Of a DNA stretch of 64,000 bases, positions 47,807 through 60,043 are shown in pieces. Below the pieces are notes generated by a model that saw only the letters and a program-made list of their open reading frames with translations, was not told the DNA's origin and did no database searches. Source of the DNA: Capsicum annuum. Lineage: Eukaryota; Streptophyta; Magnoliopsida; Solanales; Solanaceae. The position numbers and the translations under genes were made by a program. The stretch's first letter is position 1, and each line of letters opens with the position of its first letter. The stretch covers positions 210,997,063 through 211,061,062 of the forward strand of contig NC_061115.1 in assembly GCF_002878395.1 (NCBI RefSeq). The letters are read 5' to 3'.

Positions 47807-50800
47807 TGTCATGCCCTATTTTTACAAAGGTTAAAACAAGAACGACTTATGGAGTCTAAATGAATTGAATTTTATACATAGTCGCCACCTAATTTTCAAG
47901 GAAAATAAGGAAACCTATTTTTTTATTAACATGTACGATTGATGTTTTAGTCTGCGAAAAATCAATTGAAATTCTAGGTAAGGGTTCAAATTATTCCAAA
48001 TGAAAGGGGTTAGGCACTCTTCAGGATCCACAAATATGGTACCTGGCTAGACTAAATTTATCAAAGGGGGAGGAGGTATAATTAAAATGATGTAAAATGT
48101 GTATATATATAGAGAGAGTATAAATTAATTCTTTTGAGAAAAACAAATTTTTAAAACTATATAAAGGTATATGTATATTAAGTATATAAACAAAATCCAT
48201 TGTTATGAGAAATGTAAAAGATATATATAAAATGTATAAATTACATATGAAAAAGAAAAATATTTTGTGATGTATGAAAAGAAATGTATCTTGATATTCC
48301 ATGAAAAGAAAAACTATTTACAAATAATATTCTTTATTTGATTAAAATTTACGAAAAAAGTAAAGATTTACTTGAACAGAAAAGATCACAATGTTTATGA
48401 TGTCAACGTGTGTAAATTAATTAATTAATTTAATTTATTGGTGTAAATATTAATGGCCTAAGTTTGCCTAAGTAACAAAAGGGAAAAAGAAAAGAAAAAA
48501 ATATATATACAAATATAAAATATGTATTAAAATAATATTAATACATATGTTGTTGTAAAATATATGTAAAAAAAGTATATAAGTATATGTATGTAAAGAA
48601 AAGACAAGATTGAATAAAGAAAAATTATTCTAAAGGAAAAGACTACGTAATATTTTTTTAGTGTAAAAAGTATAAATTATTTGATTAAATAATCTAAGTC
48701 AATCTAATATTTTTATATAAATATTAACAGATGAAATTTACCAAAATGCATGGTGAAGATTAAATAAAGAATATCCCACCCAACACCCCTAAAATAAAGC
48801 TTCCACTATGATTAACATTTGTACAGGTGTACGAATATAACACAATATAAGCACACAATTTAAAGTCTTATATGATTGTCATTCCCGATAAGTATTCCCA
48901 ATAACCTGTATAAACACTTGTAATAAAAATGTTAGTAACAAATAATAATAATTAAAATAAATTAAAAAATATATGTGCATATACATAATTAAAAATATAT
49001 TTTTTGTTAAAATGTGGGCTCAGATAAAATTTTAAAATATTATAAATATTTTGTCATTGCCCAAATTTATTTATTTTTTTGTCACATATTTATATACATA
49101 ATGTTCGTCTTTTATTTGGGGGGGCCTCAAAAATCCAACGAAAAGATATTGTCATAGGCAGTGTTTTGATGTTTGATATAAAATAAGTAAACTAAAAAGC
49201 AAAATCTGTCTTTTGTTAGGGTGGCCTCAAGTATCCGACGGAGAGATAATTTCACTAGCCAAATATTTTTTGTACTATCTCATTAAATAAAATGTAAGTG
49301 GCGAAATCAGTCCGTGGATAGTAGAAAATTCATATTACACAAATAAAAAAATTATATTACACAAATAGAAAATCTATAGCAAAATCAGCAGTAATAACAA
49401 TGAATGGAGCAGCAGTAGCAACATAACAAAAACTCGAGCAAGCTAAAAATTAGAGAAATATTTGAAACATGTAAATGCTTGTCCTAAAGTATGGAGTTTT
49501 ATTAACTCCGGCCAACACATTTAGAGCAACAATAAAAAAAGGTAAAACAAAACATTATTCTTCAGTGAATTTCAAATCAAAATTTGAGAGAATAACCAAA
49601 TAATACAACAAAACACAAAATATTGAAGCCTTATTTATTCAGTGATACCGACGAACAAAAGAGTAATAAAATGACGTCGCTTCCATGGCCTTCGCTGGAG
49701 CGACGCCGTAAGCCATGAACTTGGCTAGATCTGACCCATTTTCGATGGTAGTGGTTGTGGGGTTGTTTTCTCGGTCTTCGATCGTTCGATAGTCAAATCC
49801 AACAGTTGGCAGTGAGGGTAGAGAGAGAAATAAATGGAGAGATGGGCGACAGGGGTAGTTCGCCGGTGTTGTCTTCGATAGTGGGAGAGAAGAGGCGCAA
49901 AGTGTTTGAAAATAGTGATTTTTGGTGAAGATGGCTGGTCAGCATTGTGGTGCTGCTGGAGGTGGTGTTTGATGGTCAGAATTTGGGAAAAGAAGAAGGG
50001 GAAGTGTGACAGTGGTTGTGTTGGCCGGAGCCGTTCGCCGGAGCTCTGATAGTAGCTGCTGATGTACAGAGAAAAAGGCGTGTGTGTTGGGAAAGAAAGA
50101 AAAATACGTGTAGGTGTTTGTATTGTGAATCTGTGTGTCTATTATGTATAGGTGTGTTGGTATAAATAAAAGGAAAAAAGAAATTATTTCTTCCAACAAA
50201 TTTCTTAAATTTTGGGTAGTAGGTAAATTAAAGTCAAAACTGATAAAGAGTGATGAGACCTTGATTTGACCAATTTATTATTTATATTAAAATAAACCGA
50301 TATTATTTCTGTAGACTGAAATAAATAAGGTACAAAATAAAAATATCAATATATATAACTACAGAAAAATATAAACAGATATAATTATCTTTGAAAAAAA
50401 ATGTATTACACTATAAACAACTAAAATTATAATATGTAAAAAGAATTGTAGTATTATGTTATGTATGTATGTAGATGACTGTTCAAAAATATTAAAATGG
50501 TAATAAACTGATAAAAATCCTAACATTTACGAAATTAAGAAAAAATATGTAAAATTAAAATATGACAATAAATTGGTCAAAATTCTAAAATAATGACAAT
50601 TATCAATAACTTGTCGGATGTGATTAGAGATTATTGTGTGGTACTTATCAGATGTGACAAGACATCAAATTACTATACTGTACAAAAATAATTGATCCGA
50701 TTTAATATTTGCGGACTGTAAAAAATATAGAAATTGATTTGTAATTATTGAAAAATGTAAAGAATGTTAAAAATATTGAAAAAAAAGTAATTAATTTGAA

Positions 50801-51018
50801 AATGTTATAAAATGTGATGTCATGTCATGTATGTGAGTAGATGATTGTGAAAAAATATTACAGATGATAATGAATTGATAAAAATTCTAATGTACAGAGA
50901 ATTATCAATAAATTAAGAAAAGTAAAAATATGTGAAAATTATATTTTGTGCCCTTTAATGGCCAGGAAGCCTGAAGACATTAAATTTAGGCATAAAGAGC
51001 AAAAATTGGGTGTCAACA
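47807..51018. mobile_element. LTR-X, copy C
   Basis: TGTCATGCCC to GGGTGTCAACA, 3212 bp, collinear with A and B. Confidence 0.65.
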
Positions 51019-51490
51019 GTTGCCCCTTTTCATTTGAGGATGATGTAGAAATATTCAAATGAAAATGTTGACGTGTAGCCAATTTTGCTCGACAAAAATG
51101 ATATATATATATTTTTTGAAAAAAATTTGGCCGAACTCTAATTCAAAGTTACCTACATACCTCGAGCTGTATGAGGATCAGGTCGGATGTTGTTTAAAAG
51201 AACATGCAATTGCCTTTTGCCTTGTTATTAGGGGCAAATGATCATATGGAATGATTATTGAGAGGAGGGTTGTTTGGGAACGAAAGTGTTCATATATTCC
51301 CGATGCTTCTTTTGAAATTTCCCAGTATCGAGCTGTGAGATGCTGGGGATACAAGATTGAGTACTTGGTGGGGAGAAAGAATGATTATGTCATTGCCATG
51401 ATCGAACTCTGCATAGTGCTTCCTACATATCTCGAGTGTCAAGAAAATCAGATCAATGTAGTTCGATATGCGAAAATAGAAAATTATTTT
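51019..51490. mobile_element. Internal remnant next to LTR-X, copy C
   Basis: Two CCTACATA[CT]CTCGAG units at 51151 and 51423, spacing about 272 bp. Frames such as 51251-51535 are repeat sequence. Confidence 0.5.
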
Positions 51491-51599
51491 TGGGGCGGCT
51501 CTCAAAATTTACCCCAGTGTATGAGTTATGGCTAGAATTTGGCCTTTTGAATGGAATTTGAAGAAAATAACTTTTTTAATTATATATTTTAATGAAAAG

Positions 51600-51741
51600 A
51601 TGAATGATGCCTCTGATTGTATACAAGAACTTGAGAATGAATGGCGCCTTTGATTATTCATGGGGACTTGGGATAAATGAAGGATGCCTCCGATTATCTA
51701 CGAAGACTGATTTGATGAATGAAAAATGTCTTCGATTCAGT
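51600..51741. repeat. Four degenerate 40-bp tandem units, copy C
   Basis: Each contains GAATGA or AATGAA, then a TGCCTCTGATT-like word. Absent from A and B. It ends in ATTCAG, where the gypsy LTR tail begins. Confidence 0.6.
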
Positions 51742-52005
51742 TAGTTTTAAAGGATTTCGAACATTTCAGACAGTCAATTAGTTGATAGTTTTCAACACTT
51801 TTTCTTATGTTTCAGAATTGTGGATTTCATTGTATTGTTTTCAGCATTTAAACCCTATAGCATATCCAGCTTTTTCTGCACATGTATATCTTTTATTATC
51901 AATTTATTCAGTGGTCACAACAGGTACCAGCTCATGGGTTAGCTTGTGGTCACTTGAGATCATAAGCACCGTGTGGAATCCAAGGTGCACTCTCGGTGCG
52001 TTACA
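51735..52005 (+). mobile_element. Del/Tekay-like LTR tail, copy C
   Basis: Matches 21492-21768 of the 5' LTR in copy A and ends GGTGCGTTACA. The LTR body is missing on the left, replaced by the tandem units. Confidence 0.8.
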
Positions 52006-52009
52006 AACT

Positions 52010-52021
52010 TGGTATCAGAGC
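52010..52021 (+). other. Primer-binding site, tRNA-iMet, copy C
   Basis: TGGTATCAGAGC, 4 bp after the LTR end. Confidence 0.88.
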
Positions 52022-52228
52022 TTAAGTTTTTAAAGTGTCCTAGGAATTCTAAAAACCGAATTTGGTTGAGTCTTGTGCATGTGTGTGAAGCACGCCATAT
52101 CTATGGACACGAGGCTATAAGACGTTTTAGGAAAAGTTTCCCTTCTTTTAGTATTCATTTTGTGCGAATGAGCATAAGCTCAATTTAAACTCCCTTTTCT
52201 AATTCAATCTTCTTTCTGTTTACAAAAC

Positions 52229-53170
52229 ATGCCTCTCAGTAAGACTAATGAAAAAAGAAAAGGGAATCAGCCTGCATCTCCGACAGTTCAGAAAGATCCC
52301 CTAAATGATTATGTTTCTCATGGTAAATTTAGAGCTGGATTCACTACTATAGCTCACATAGTAACAACCCAAAATAATCAATAGGATCCTGTCCCAATCA
52401 TTTCAGTGAGTAGGATCTTGTCCCAGCCGTTTCAGTGGCTAATACTGCCGCAGCTAGGATTTGGGACTTCACCCGAATGAGCCCTCCTCTATTTTCAGGA
52501 TCTAAGTCTGGTGAGGATCCGCAGGAGTTCCTTGAAATGGTTCAGAAGGTAACTGGCATTACGGGTGTGACTTCTAGTGAGAGTGCAGAGTTGGGTGCTT
52601 ACCAGTTGCAGGATGTTGTTCACACTAGTATAAGCAGTGGAAGAGAGATAAAGACGCAGATGCAGGTCCTATTTAATGGGAAGAGTTTTCTACGTAATTT
52701 TTAGATAGTTTTTTTCCCTTGGAGTTAAGGGAAGCTAAGGTTCAAGAGTTTATCAATTTGAAGCAGGGGAACATGAGTCTGAAAGAGTATTCTCTTAAGT
52801 TTACTTGGCTGGCTAGGTATGCTCCTAATGTGGTGTCTGATGACAGGTCTAGGATGAGTAAGTTTATTTTTGGGATAGCTGATAGCTTGGTCAAGGAGTG
52901 TAGAACCAAGATGTTGATTATGGAGATGGACTTGTCTGGGTTGATAGTCCATGCTCAACAATTTGAGGAGTAGAAATTTAAGGAAAGAGAGAGGGAGAAT
53001 AAGAGAGCCAGAACAGGTAGCTTTAGTTTTGCTCTGCCAAGGCCAGAGGGTGGTAACCATCCTCAATTCCGTCAGAAATCTTTAGCCCCAACTTCGTCTT
53101 CAGCTAGTGCTCCAGTGCCGAAGTTCAAAAATGATAATCAGGATAGGGCGCGAAGCTCTAAGTCCCAGCT
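52229..53170 (+). pseudogene. gypsy gag remnant, copy C
   Basis: The start MPLSKTNEKRKGNQPAS is visible. After a 29-bp tandem duplication (about 52383-52437) the capsid text is TAAARIWDFTRMSPP, then SGEDPQEFLEMVQKVTGITG, then RYAPNVVSDDRSRMSKFIFG and KECRTKMLIMEMDLSGL. Stops and shifts are present. It ends at the same CCCAGCTCCGTCTT junction as B. Confidence 0.85.
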
Positions 53171-54121
53171 CCGTCTTTAGCTAGGGTTTGTGGAATTAAG
53201 ATTCAAGGGAAAATTTTATCTACGTTTTTGTCAATTTAAAGGTATGTGGGACTATCCTAATTTCCATGGGCATAAATTTAACGTTTAAAAAAACTTTATT
53301 TAGGTATAGAATTTCATATATGAGATAGATTTTGAAATTGTTGAAAAGCATGCATTGTAAACCACGTTTTATGATGAAATCTTGTATAATCTATGAGGTT
53401 GTTTCCCCAAAACTTGAATTATTTTCATGTGTACATATGTTATTAGTTTGAGAAGTTATATGAGAGCATGATTTGAATTATTCCCTCTCTTGTTATGAAA
53501 CTCATTGTCTTAACAATGTTGTGAATTGTTTACAAGGATGATTAAAAGTTTGAGCTTAAATATTTTGCTAATATTTATGAATTTTTATTGTTTTACGAAT
53601 GAGTGAGAGGGGTTTTTCCCTTGATTTACAAATGCTCGTGTTTTCTAATAAAGAATTTGCATGTGATTGATGAAAAAGATGACCACCGTATGATAAAGTA
53701 TTGAAAAGGGAGTAGGTTTCATGAGTTTTCATGTGTTTTGAAACAAGAACTCTTTCATGTGATGTTTAAATCTTTTGGTTGGTCACTAACATGCTTTTGA
53801 ATAAAAAGGGTTATGGATATGCTGTGGTATGATATGAATGACGTGCAAGTCTGGATATGACGATACCCTATTATGATATGCATGCCCTTACAAGAATCAG
53901 AAGTGAATTTTTATGAGCATGAAGCATGATTCTTAAAGGACTAAAAATGGACTTAAAGAGAGTTAGATGGTTACCCCAAGAAGGCATTTGAGTGTAAGGG
54001 CTCATTGCTCGAAATTGAGTTTTGCCGATTCAGGAGACATGATTGGCTATGACCAATGTATACTTTCCCCTGAGGCACTGATACACTAGAATATTATTCA
54101 GGACCCTAATCCTTGCGGCAA
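53171..54121. mobile_element. LTR-Y, 5' part, copy C
   Basis: Collinear with B from 34251 but stops at TTGCGGCAAACTTG (about 54126). The last 690 bp seen in A (6336-7027) are deleted, joining directly to the ZIP intron remnant. Confidence 0.55.
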
Positions 54122-54439
54122 ACTTGAAATTTATTTTGCTAGTTCTGAATTTGAAATTTGAAATATTTTGTTGTTCAAACTTTAATGTAGCTCTAACCTG
54201 TGAGGGAAGTGAAATAGCTTCTTTTATTTTCTTTATATTCCTTTCCTAAGGATCTGCAGAACAATCGCCTTCCCAAATATGTGATTGAATCTAAAATTAC
54301 TATTATTAGCCCGCTCTAGAATCTACTCAATGATACGTGTTTGAATAAAAGTTGAAATTGTTAATTAAGATTGAACATTTTTGGTAAAAATATCTATTAT
54401 TGGGTATAATATTGAGAATGATTGTTTTTTCAATAGCAG

Positions 54440-54660
54440 GATATGGTGACACAAGCCCAAATGCCTTTATCTTTGAAGGTTTATTGGGGTCTTTATCTTC
54501 CGGTTCCGGTATACACATATACATGGCTTTAGTTGATCTTATTGCCTTTGATTTCTTTCACAAAAAATTCATGAGTGGTCAGCCATTCTTGAAAAAAGTA
54601 TCTTTTATTGATCTTCTTCTTGGCTCTACTTCAATGTCAATCCTTGCTCTTTGGGCTTGA
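54440..54660 (+). pseudogene. ZIP terminal exon, open, copy C
   Basis: After acceptor CAATAGCAG the frame is open to a natural end: [44 protein letters not shown] and [14 protein letters not shown] with stop. This is the full last exon of a plant ZIP transporter (two final membrane segments). Because upstream exons with the metal-binding helices are absent here too, it is a gene fragment, but it is the only copy without a frameshift. Confidence 0.8.
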
Positions 54661-55829
54661 AATTAGCACATTGATAAACTTGTGTATCCTTTTATACTTG
54701 GAAATAGAAAGTTTTTGTCATTGTTTTTGTCCTTGCATTTTTTATAGACAAACATAGACCTCAACAACATATCAAAGGGTAATCATACAAATGAGGTATG
54801 GAGAGAACTGACTTAAAATAAAATATTTTTGAATAGTTTGAAAAAAGAAAATATATAAATTGAACACAACAACAGTAAAATAATGTGACCCAAAATAAGT
54901 ATTACGCACATTAAGTAATACATTAATCCACACACACAAAAAGAAAGTTTTGTTGGTAGTCCATTATCTCAGAGTTAAGAGGTGCCATCTATATTGTTGG
55001 AATATTGTGGTAAGGGCTACCTCCACATTTATAGCTACTTGAAACTTGCTATATATTCAAATAAAAATGGACAGTCTAAATTCAATAAAAGAGAAAAGGA
55101 CTGACTTATAGCATGTTTGGCTAAACTTTACAATAGACTTATTTTAATAAATATTTTTTTGTCAGGAATAATTTTGGACACATATGACAAGTTATACTTG
55201 GTAATCCATCATATTAGAATTAACTATATCTACATGATTGAAATATGGTACTATTAAAGGGTACCATCCACATTTCTAGATATACTTTGAACTTGCTACA
55301 TAATTTAAATTAAATGCGCGTAGGCTAAATTCCACACAAAAACAGTAAAAAAAAGGGCATGCCTGTTTGGTCAAACTTTTGCGATCTCCTTATTTTAATA
55401 AATATTTTCGTTTGTGAGACATGCTTTATGAAAAAGTACTATACACTAAACAACTCGGTAGAAATGATTCAAATAGAAAAAGTAAAGTCCTCATGAGCTT
55501 TCCACTAAGTGAAACTTACCTTTAAAATTATTGGCTTCCAACTTTTCATCCATGGCAATCATATATATGTTTTATTTGAACAAGGATATATAGGAAAATG
55601 ATGATAAAGAATTTTTTATATTCCACAAAGATGAAGCTATAGGGTGGGGTGGGGTGGGGAGGACTATGGTAAGCTATGAATTTCATTCAGTATAGGAGAA
55701 AGCTAAATAAAAATTTGTTAAACTTAATAAGGAAACAACTCTAAGCATTCTTTCAATTTATTGGATCGGGTCTTTGCTTGGGCCCCTCCATCAATCTAAA
55801 GTTATAGACCGTGTTTTGAGATCTCATTA
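54661..55829. other. Intergenic DNA, copy C, with Helitron empty site
   Basis: No gene. The uninterrupted Helitron site is GCTATA|TATTCAA at 55053/55054. The G-rich stretch is at 55642-55659. Confidence 0.6.
55642..55659 (+). repeat. G-run minisatellite, copy C
   Basis: GGGT followed by GGGGT units, G4-capable; a different length from copies A and B. Confidence 0.85.
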
Positions 55830-55834
55830 TTAAT

Positions 55835-56048
55835 ATAAGTATAAATCACATAAATATCAATATTTTAAAAGTAATTACACTCTCTCCCACTTTTTTTATT
55901 ACTTTACTCTCTCTCCCTATTAATAGACATAACATAACCGATATATACATAGCATTCTGTCTATATGTGGGATTTCTATAATATGTTTAGGGAGATGGGA
56001 TTTCTTGTAATATTGAAAACATAAGTTGTGTATTTGTGTAATTTTTAG
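55835..56048. mobile_element. 214-bp insertion with TTAAT target duplication
   Basis: Flanked by TTAAT at 55830-55834 and 56049-56053. Copy B has the simple site (TTATTAATAAAATAG). The inside starts ATAAGTATAAATCACATAAA and holds CACTCTCTCCCAC. No long terminal inverted repeats are obvious, so the class is unsure (MITE or SINE fragment). Confidence 0.7.
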
Positions 56049-56218
56049 TTAATAAAATGGTCCGGACTGGACCGGAAAAAAATTAATTAAAGAAAAACCA
56101 AATCTAAGCATAGTCGTCTATGGGTGCATATAATATACCCTACATAAATATATCCATATTGCTCAACGTTTACTCATAATTGATTTCCTAAGCTCCACTT
56201 AGCTTATAGGAAACCTAA

Positions 56219-58668
56219 TGTAAGACCCCGCGAAATCCTTAAATTAACTCAGCCCTTTTTAAAGCTTGTTAAGGGGTTCCAGACTTAGAAAATTTGCTAA
56301 GTATTCAAACTTAGTGTTATTTTAGTCTTCGTAAGCTGGAAATTCTATTTCGTGGCCCCTATGGCCTTAAAATGTCAATCTTTAGGCTGATTCATGATAA
56401 AAAATGTCAGTAGATGTTTTCGGACGAGTTTCGTATTTTTCGGACCTCATTAGAACCACGTTTGGGAATCCAAAATAGTGTATCAACGCGATCTTAGTGC
56501 GGCACGTCGGCCATCGCGTCGATCAATATTTTTCCTTGACTTCTAGTGGCTACTTATAGTGAACCGATGCAGACTCGACGTGGCGCGTTGGCTATCGCGT
56601 CGATGCCAATAATGCGGCGCGTTGTCCTGCGCGTCGACATACCAGTTTTTAGTCATTAAAAGTCGCGTCCTTGGGGGTATTTGAGTCTTTTTTTCACCCT
56701 TATTTAGCCATAGAACACGAGATTCAACCCTCATTGAGCAAAATATACTTACTTTTTATCAAATTGCTCAAGAACAAAAACTCTAGGTGATTTAATTTCA
56801 GCTCAAGATTTCCAACATTGTTCTTCAGGAATTTAGCAACCAGGGTATGTCAAGTGTTCATCCAAGGGTTCTTTTCCATCCTTGGAGTTCAAGAACCCTT
56901 TTTAACTACAAGTTTATGAGTTTGATGAATTTTATGGTTGAATTTGAATGTGTTCATGATTACCATGTTAATGGGGTTTCTAGTTCATGATTTACTACAA
57001 GATTCATGTGGAATTGATTGATATGTGTGCATTATCATGCAAAACCATGTTGAAACCTTTGAAGTTGTAAATGAGGAATTGAACTATGATGCTTACATAT
57101 TGTGTTAGTGTCATGTGCATAGATTATTTCCTTCAAGTGTTTAATGAATTATTTATGTTAGTTGAATAGTGAAATTATATCATGTCAGCATATATTCAAG
57201 TTTATGTCATGCAAGTGTTTGCTAGAATGTCCCAAACAAATGTACGATGACCAAGTACTTAGCTATCATATTTCAAGATTATGCCATGTCTTACAATTTA
57301 TGCTATTGAGTCCTGAGGGTATTTAATACCCGATAATTTAGCTGTTTACCTAGAGCCATGGTCAGTCACGGGATAGTATCAGTCATGTCACGATTGGTAG
57401 AATTTAGTCATAACAAAATTCAGTAGTATTCCATCAGTCCACGGAAACCAGTGAACTCAGTTCAGTTTAGTTATACAGTACGATCAGAAACAGCTCAGTC
57501 CAGCCTAGAATAGTCTAGAATCTAGTCCAGTGTCAATTCAGTTGGGAGTAGGATTCAGCATCGAGTGAACCCACGGATGGGAACTCACCTACCAGTAAAG
57601 GGTATGATCCTTAGAAACAGTATTTGTGTTCCAGAATTACGTAGCAAGCGTAGGTTGAGACATCAACCTGCCAGTTAAGGGTTGATGAGGTGATCTACCT
57701 TCTAGTTGATGGTACCACTATTCTCGTTCAGAGCACCTGGAAGATAAGGGTGACTCAGCTTATCTTTACCCATGGCACGGTACTGACACCCTTCCAGCTG
57801 GAGTTACAGGTTGAACCTCAATCAGTTCAAAGAGGGGCAAGTTGGTTAGATGATTACTTCCCACAGTCTCAGTTTCAATTCTAGTCTCAGTATAGAACTC
57901 AGTTCTGTTCTACAAAAAATTAGAACTGTCAGACACAGTTACTAAACTCAGATCAGAACTTAGTATAGTTTCACAGATTCAAGACTGTCAGATACAGTCA
58001 CTCAGCTATCAAAAATTGAGTATCAGTAGGCTCAAATATCATTTAATCCGTACTCAAATTTGGCATTCCAGTGTTAGCACGATCTCAATTATAGTTTACG
58101 TATTCATTCCTGTACTCTCATTCAGTTATACTCGTGTCATTCAGTCAGTATTGTTCATGCATATGAACCCATACATTTCAGCCTACCTCATTTTACATAC
58201 CAGTACATTCAAAGTACTAATACATACCTTTCATTTGCGCTATGATATTTTATATCATAGGTTCAGACGCGCGGGCTCCTGATCAAACTTAGCAGTTCAG
58301 ATATTCAGCTGATAGAGTAAGTGGTGAGTCCTCTTAGTTAGAGAACATGATGATTATTTCAGTAGTTCAGCTTATTTCAGTAGTTCGGAGTTAGTTGGTG
58401 ACTTGACCCATCAACTCCATATTTCAGACAATTTAGAGGCTTTTTAAGACTAGAATACTTTTAGACACATGTATCAAATTTGGTATTTGTTATACCGTAT
58501 TCAGTTTTATTTCAGTATTCAACCTTATGGCATGTTTTCTGCCTAATTTCTGCATATGACATTATTATTATTCAGTTATTGCAGCAGGTACCAGTCATGG
58601 ATTAGCTTGTTCTCCTTCGAAATTATGAGCACCGTGTAGCGTCCGAGGTACAGACTCAGGGCGTTACA
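56219..58668. mobile_element. Solo LTR, 2450 bp
   Basis: TGTAAGACCCCGCG at the start and GGGCGTTACA at the end, with perfect 5-bp flanks CCTAA (56214-56218 and 58669-58673). Removing it and one flank gives GGAAACCTAATATGTTAG, the sequence seen in copy B near 37730. It is related to the Del/Tekay-like LTR (shared GCCAGTTAAGGGT-type and GTACTGACACCC words). A solo LTR is the product of recombination between the LTRs of a full element. Confidence 0.93.
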
Positions 58669-58673
58669 CCTAA

Positions 58674-59489
58674 TATGTTAGACTACATATATAGTATTTT
58701 CATTTGATTTTCATTCGGTGTTTGGTGTATGTTTTGAGACCTAATTAACTCGATTTTTTCTGATTCACTAACAAATTTAATATTTTAAAAGGTAATTCAA
58801 TGAAATTAATCAAGTTACATCACCAAGATATATATTTTCGTTAATCCCTTGATTTTCGCCTTGAATTAATAGATTTTATTACCAAAATTATCTTCAGTTA
58901 CTGAAATACTTGCGCATGTCATGATACATGGACCTGTATGACACAACAATATACCTAGACGATTTTTAAGTGATAGAAAGTTTAATTTTGAAAACTAATG
59001 TTTGAGAGATTTATAAGCTCCTATACTGATGGATTTTCTATTAATTAGATATATAGTCATTAGTGTAAGCTAATTTATTATAACCGATTAATTAATATTT
59101 ATTATATATTCTATTAAATAAAATTACTTGTAACTACAAAAATATGCTTTGGACGTAATGTATCAAATCAAGTAGTAGTAGTAGAAAGGTGTCAAGAAAA
59201 AATCAAAATATGACTAGCCAGTATTTGGAAAGGCATTGAATTAATTTCTAATATGACTGACTAGAATTTGGAAAGTCATTAAATTAATTTCTAATATAAC
59301 CAGAAAAATTTAAAATATGACTGGTCAAAATTTGGGAAGTCATTAAATTAATTCTAAATGGTTCTTTAAATTGGTGTACAAATTTACACAAAGAAAAAAT
59401 TATCTTAATTATGTAATCTTATACAAAAACTTTATTAGGAAAATAATTTATAGTGTCATATGCTTTCCAAATTTAACACAAAACATCCC
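58674..59489. other. Intergenic DNA upstream of B3, copy C
   Basis: Contains the AGT microsatellite (59171-59186) and the tandem 60-bp units (59205-59360). No gene. Confidence 0.5.
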
Positions 59490-59496
59490 TATAAAT
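59490..59496 (+). promoter_or_regulatory. TATA box of B3 gene, copy C
   Basis: CCCTATAAATTTC, 89 bp before the ATG. Confidence 0.6.
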
Positions 59497-59578
59497 TTCT
59501 ATTCATCCTTGCTCAACATTGTGAAAATTCATCAAACACTTTTTCTCAATTATTATTATTATTAGAAAAAAGGCTTTC

Positions 59579-60043
59579 ATGGACAATTTCATCCCATCAA
59601 AAACAGAAGAAGAAGTATGGATGAATGTACAAAATCCATGGACTATTACCAAAATAATCATGGACTTTGAGAAGTCCGTGACGATATTAGTATTGTCGTT
59701 CGAGGATATGAAGATCCACATATTTAAGCATTGGATGAAAGATATGGTCACGCTGATAAAGAAAGGAAACAAGGAGGAAGTAGAACTAGTGGATGTTACT
59801 GGTGTGGCAAATTCTAAAAATCATCAAGCTTCCAATCAGATGATGGAGCTTAGCAAAGACTACACAATTGCCTGTGAGAATTTATTTGCAAATCTTGAAT
59901 TGAGGGTTGGTGACGAGATTGGACGGTATTGGGATACGAGATCTAACAATTTAAAATTCAAGATAATTAAAAAGGGACCTTTTTACAAAAAACTTAGAAT
60001 AATATTTGTAAGGAGATTGAAAGGTTGTTATAATTATATTTAA
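59579..60043 (+). CDS. B3-domain-containing small protein, intact copy C
   Basis: A single exon of 154 residues. MDNFIPSKTEEEVWMNVQNP, then WTITKIIMDFEKSVTILVLS, a Lys/Glu-rich middle, and LELRVGDEIGRYWDTRSNNL with KFKIIKK. The GDEIGxYWD...FKII ending is the hallmark of this B3 subgroup; I judged the family by eye. The usual length of small B3 proteins is 130-200 residues, so this looks complete. The C-terminus is longer than in A because the TAA after the lysines is lost (FYKKLRIIF...). It has the same TATA and upstream repeats as the other copies. It is the best candidate for a working gene in the window; its DNA target is unknown. Confidence 0.68.
   Translation: MDNFIPSKTEEEVWMNVQNPWTITKIIMDFEKSVTILVLSFEDMKIHIFKHWMKDMVTLIKKGNKEEVELVDVTGVANSKNHQASNQMMELSKDYTIACENLFANLELRVGDEIGRYWDTRSNNLKFKIIKKGPFYKKLRIIFVRRLKGCYNYI

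Noticed and set aside
57690..58282. Two ORFs of 64 and 88 codons
   Set aside because: Inside the solo LTR, no similarity to proteins I know.
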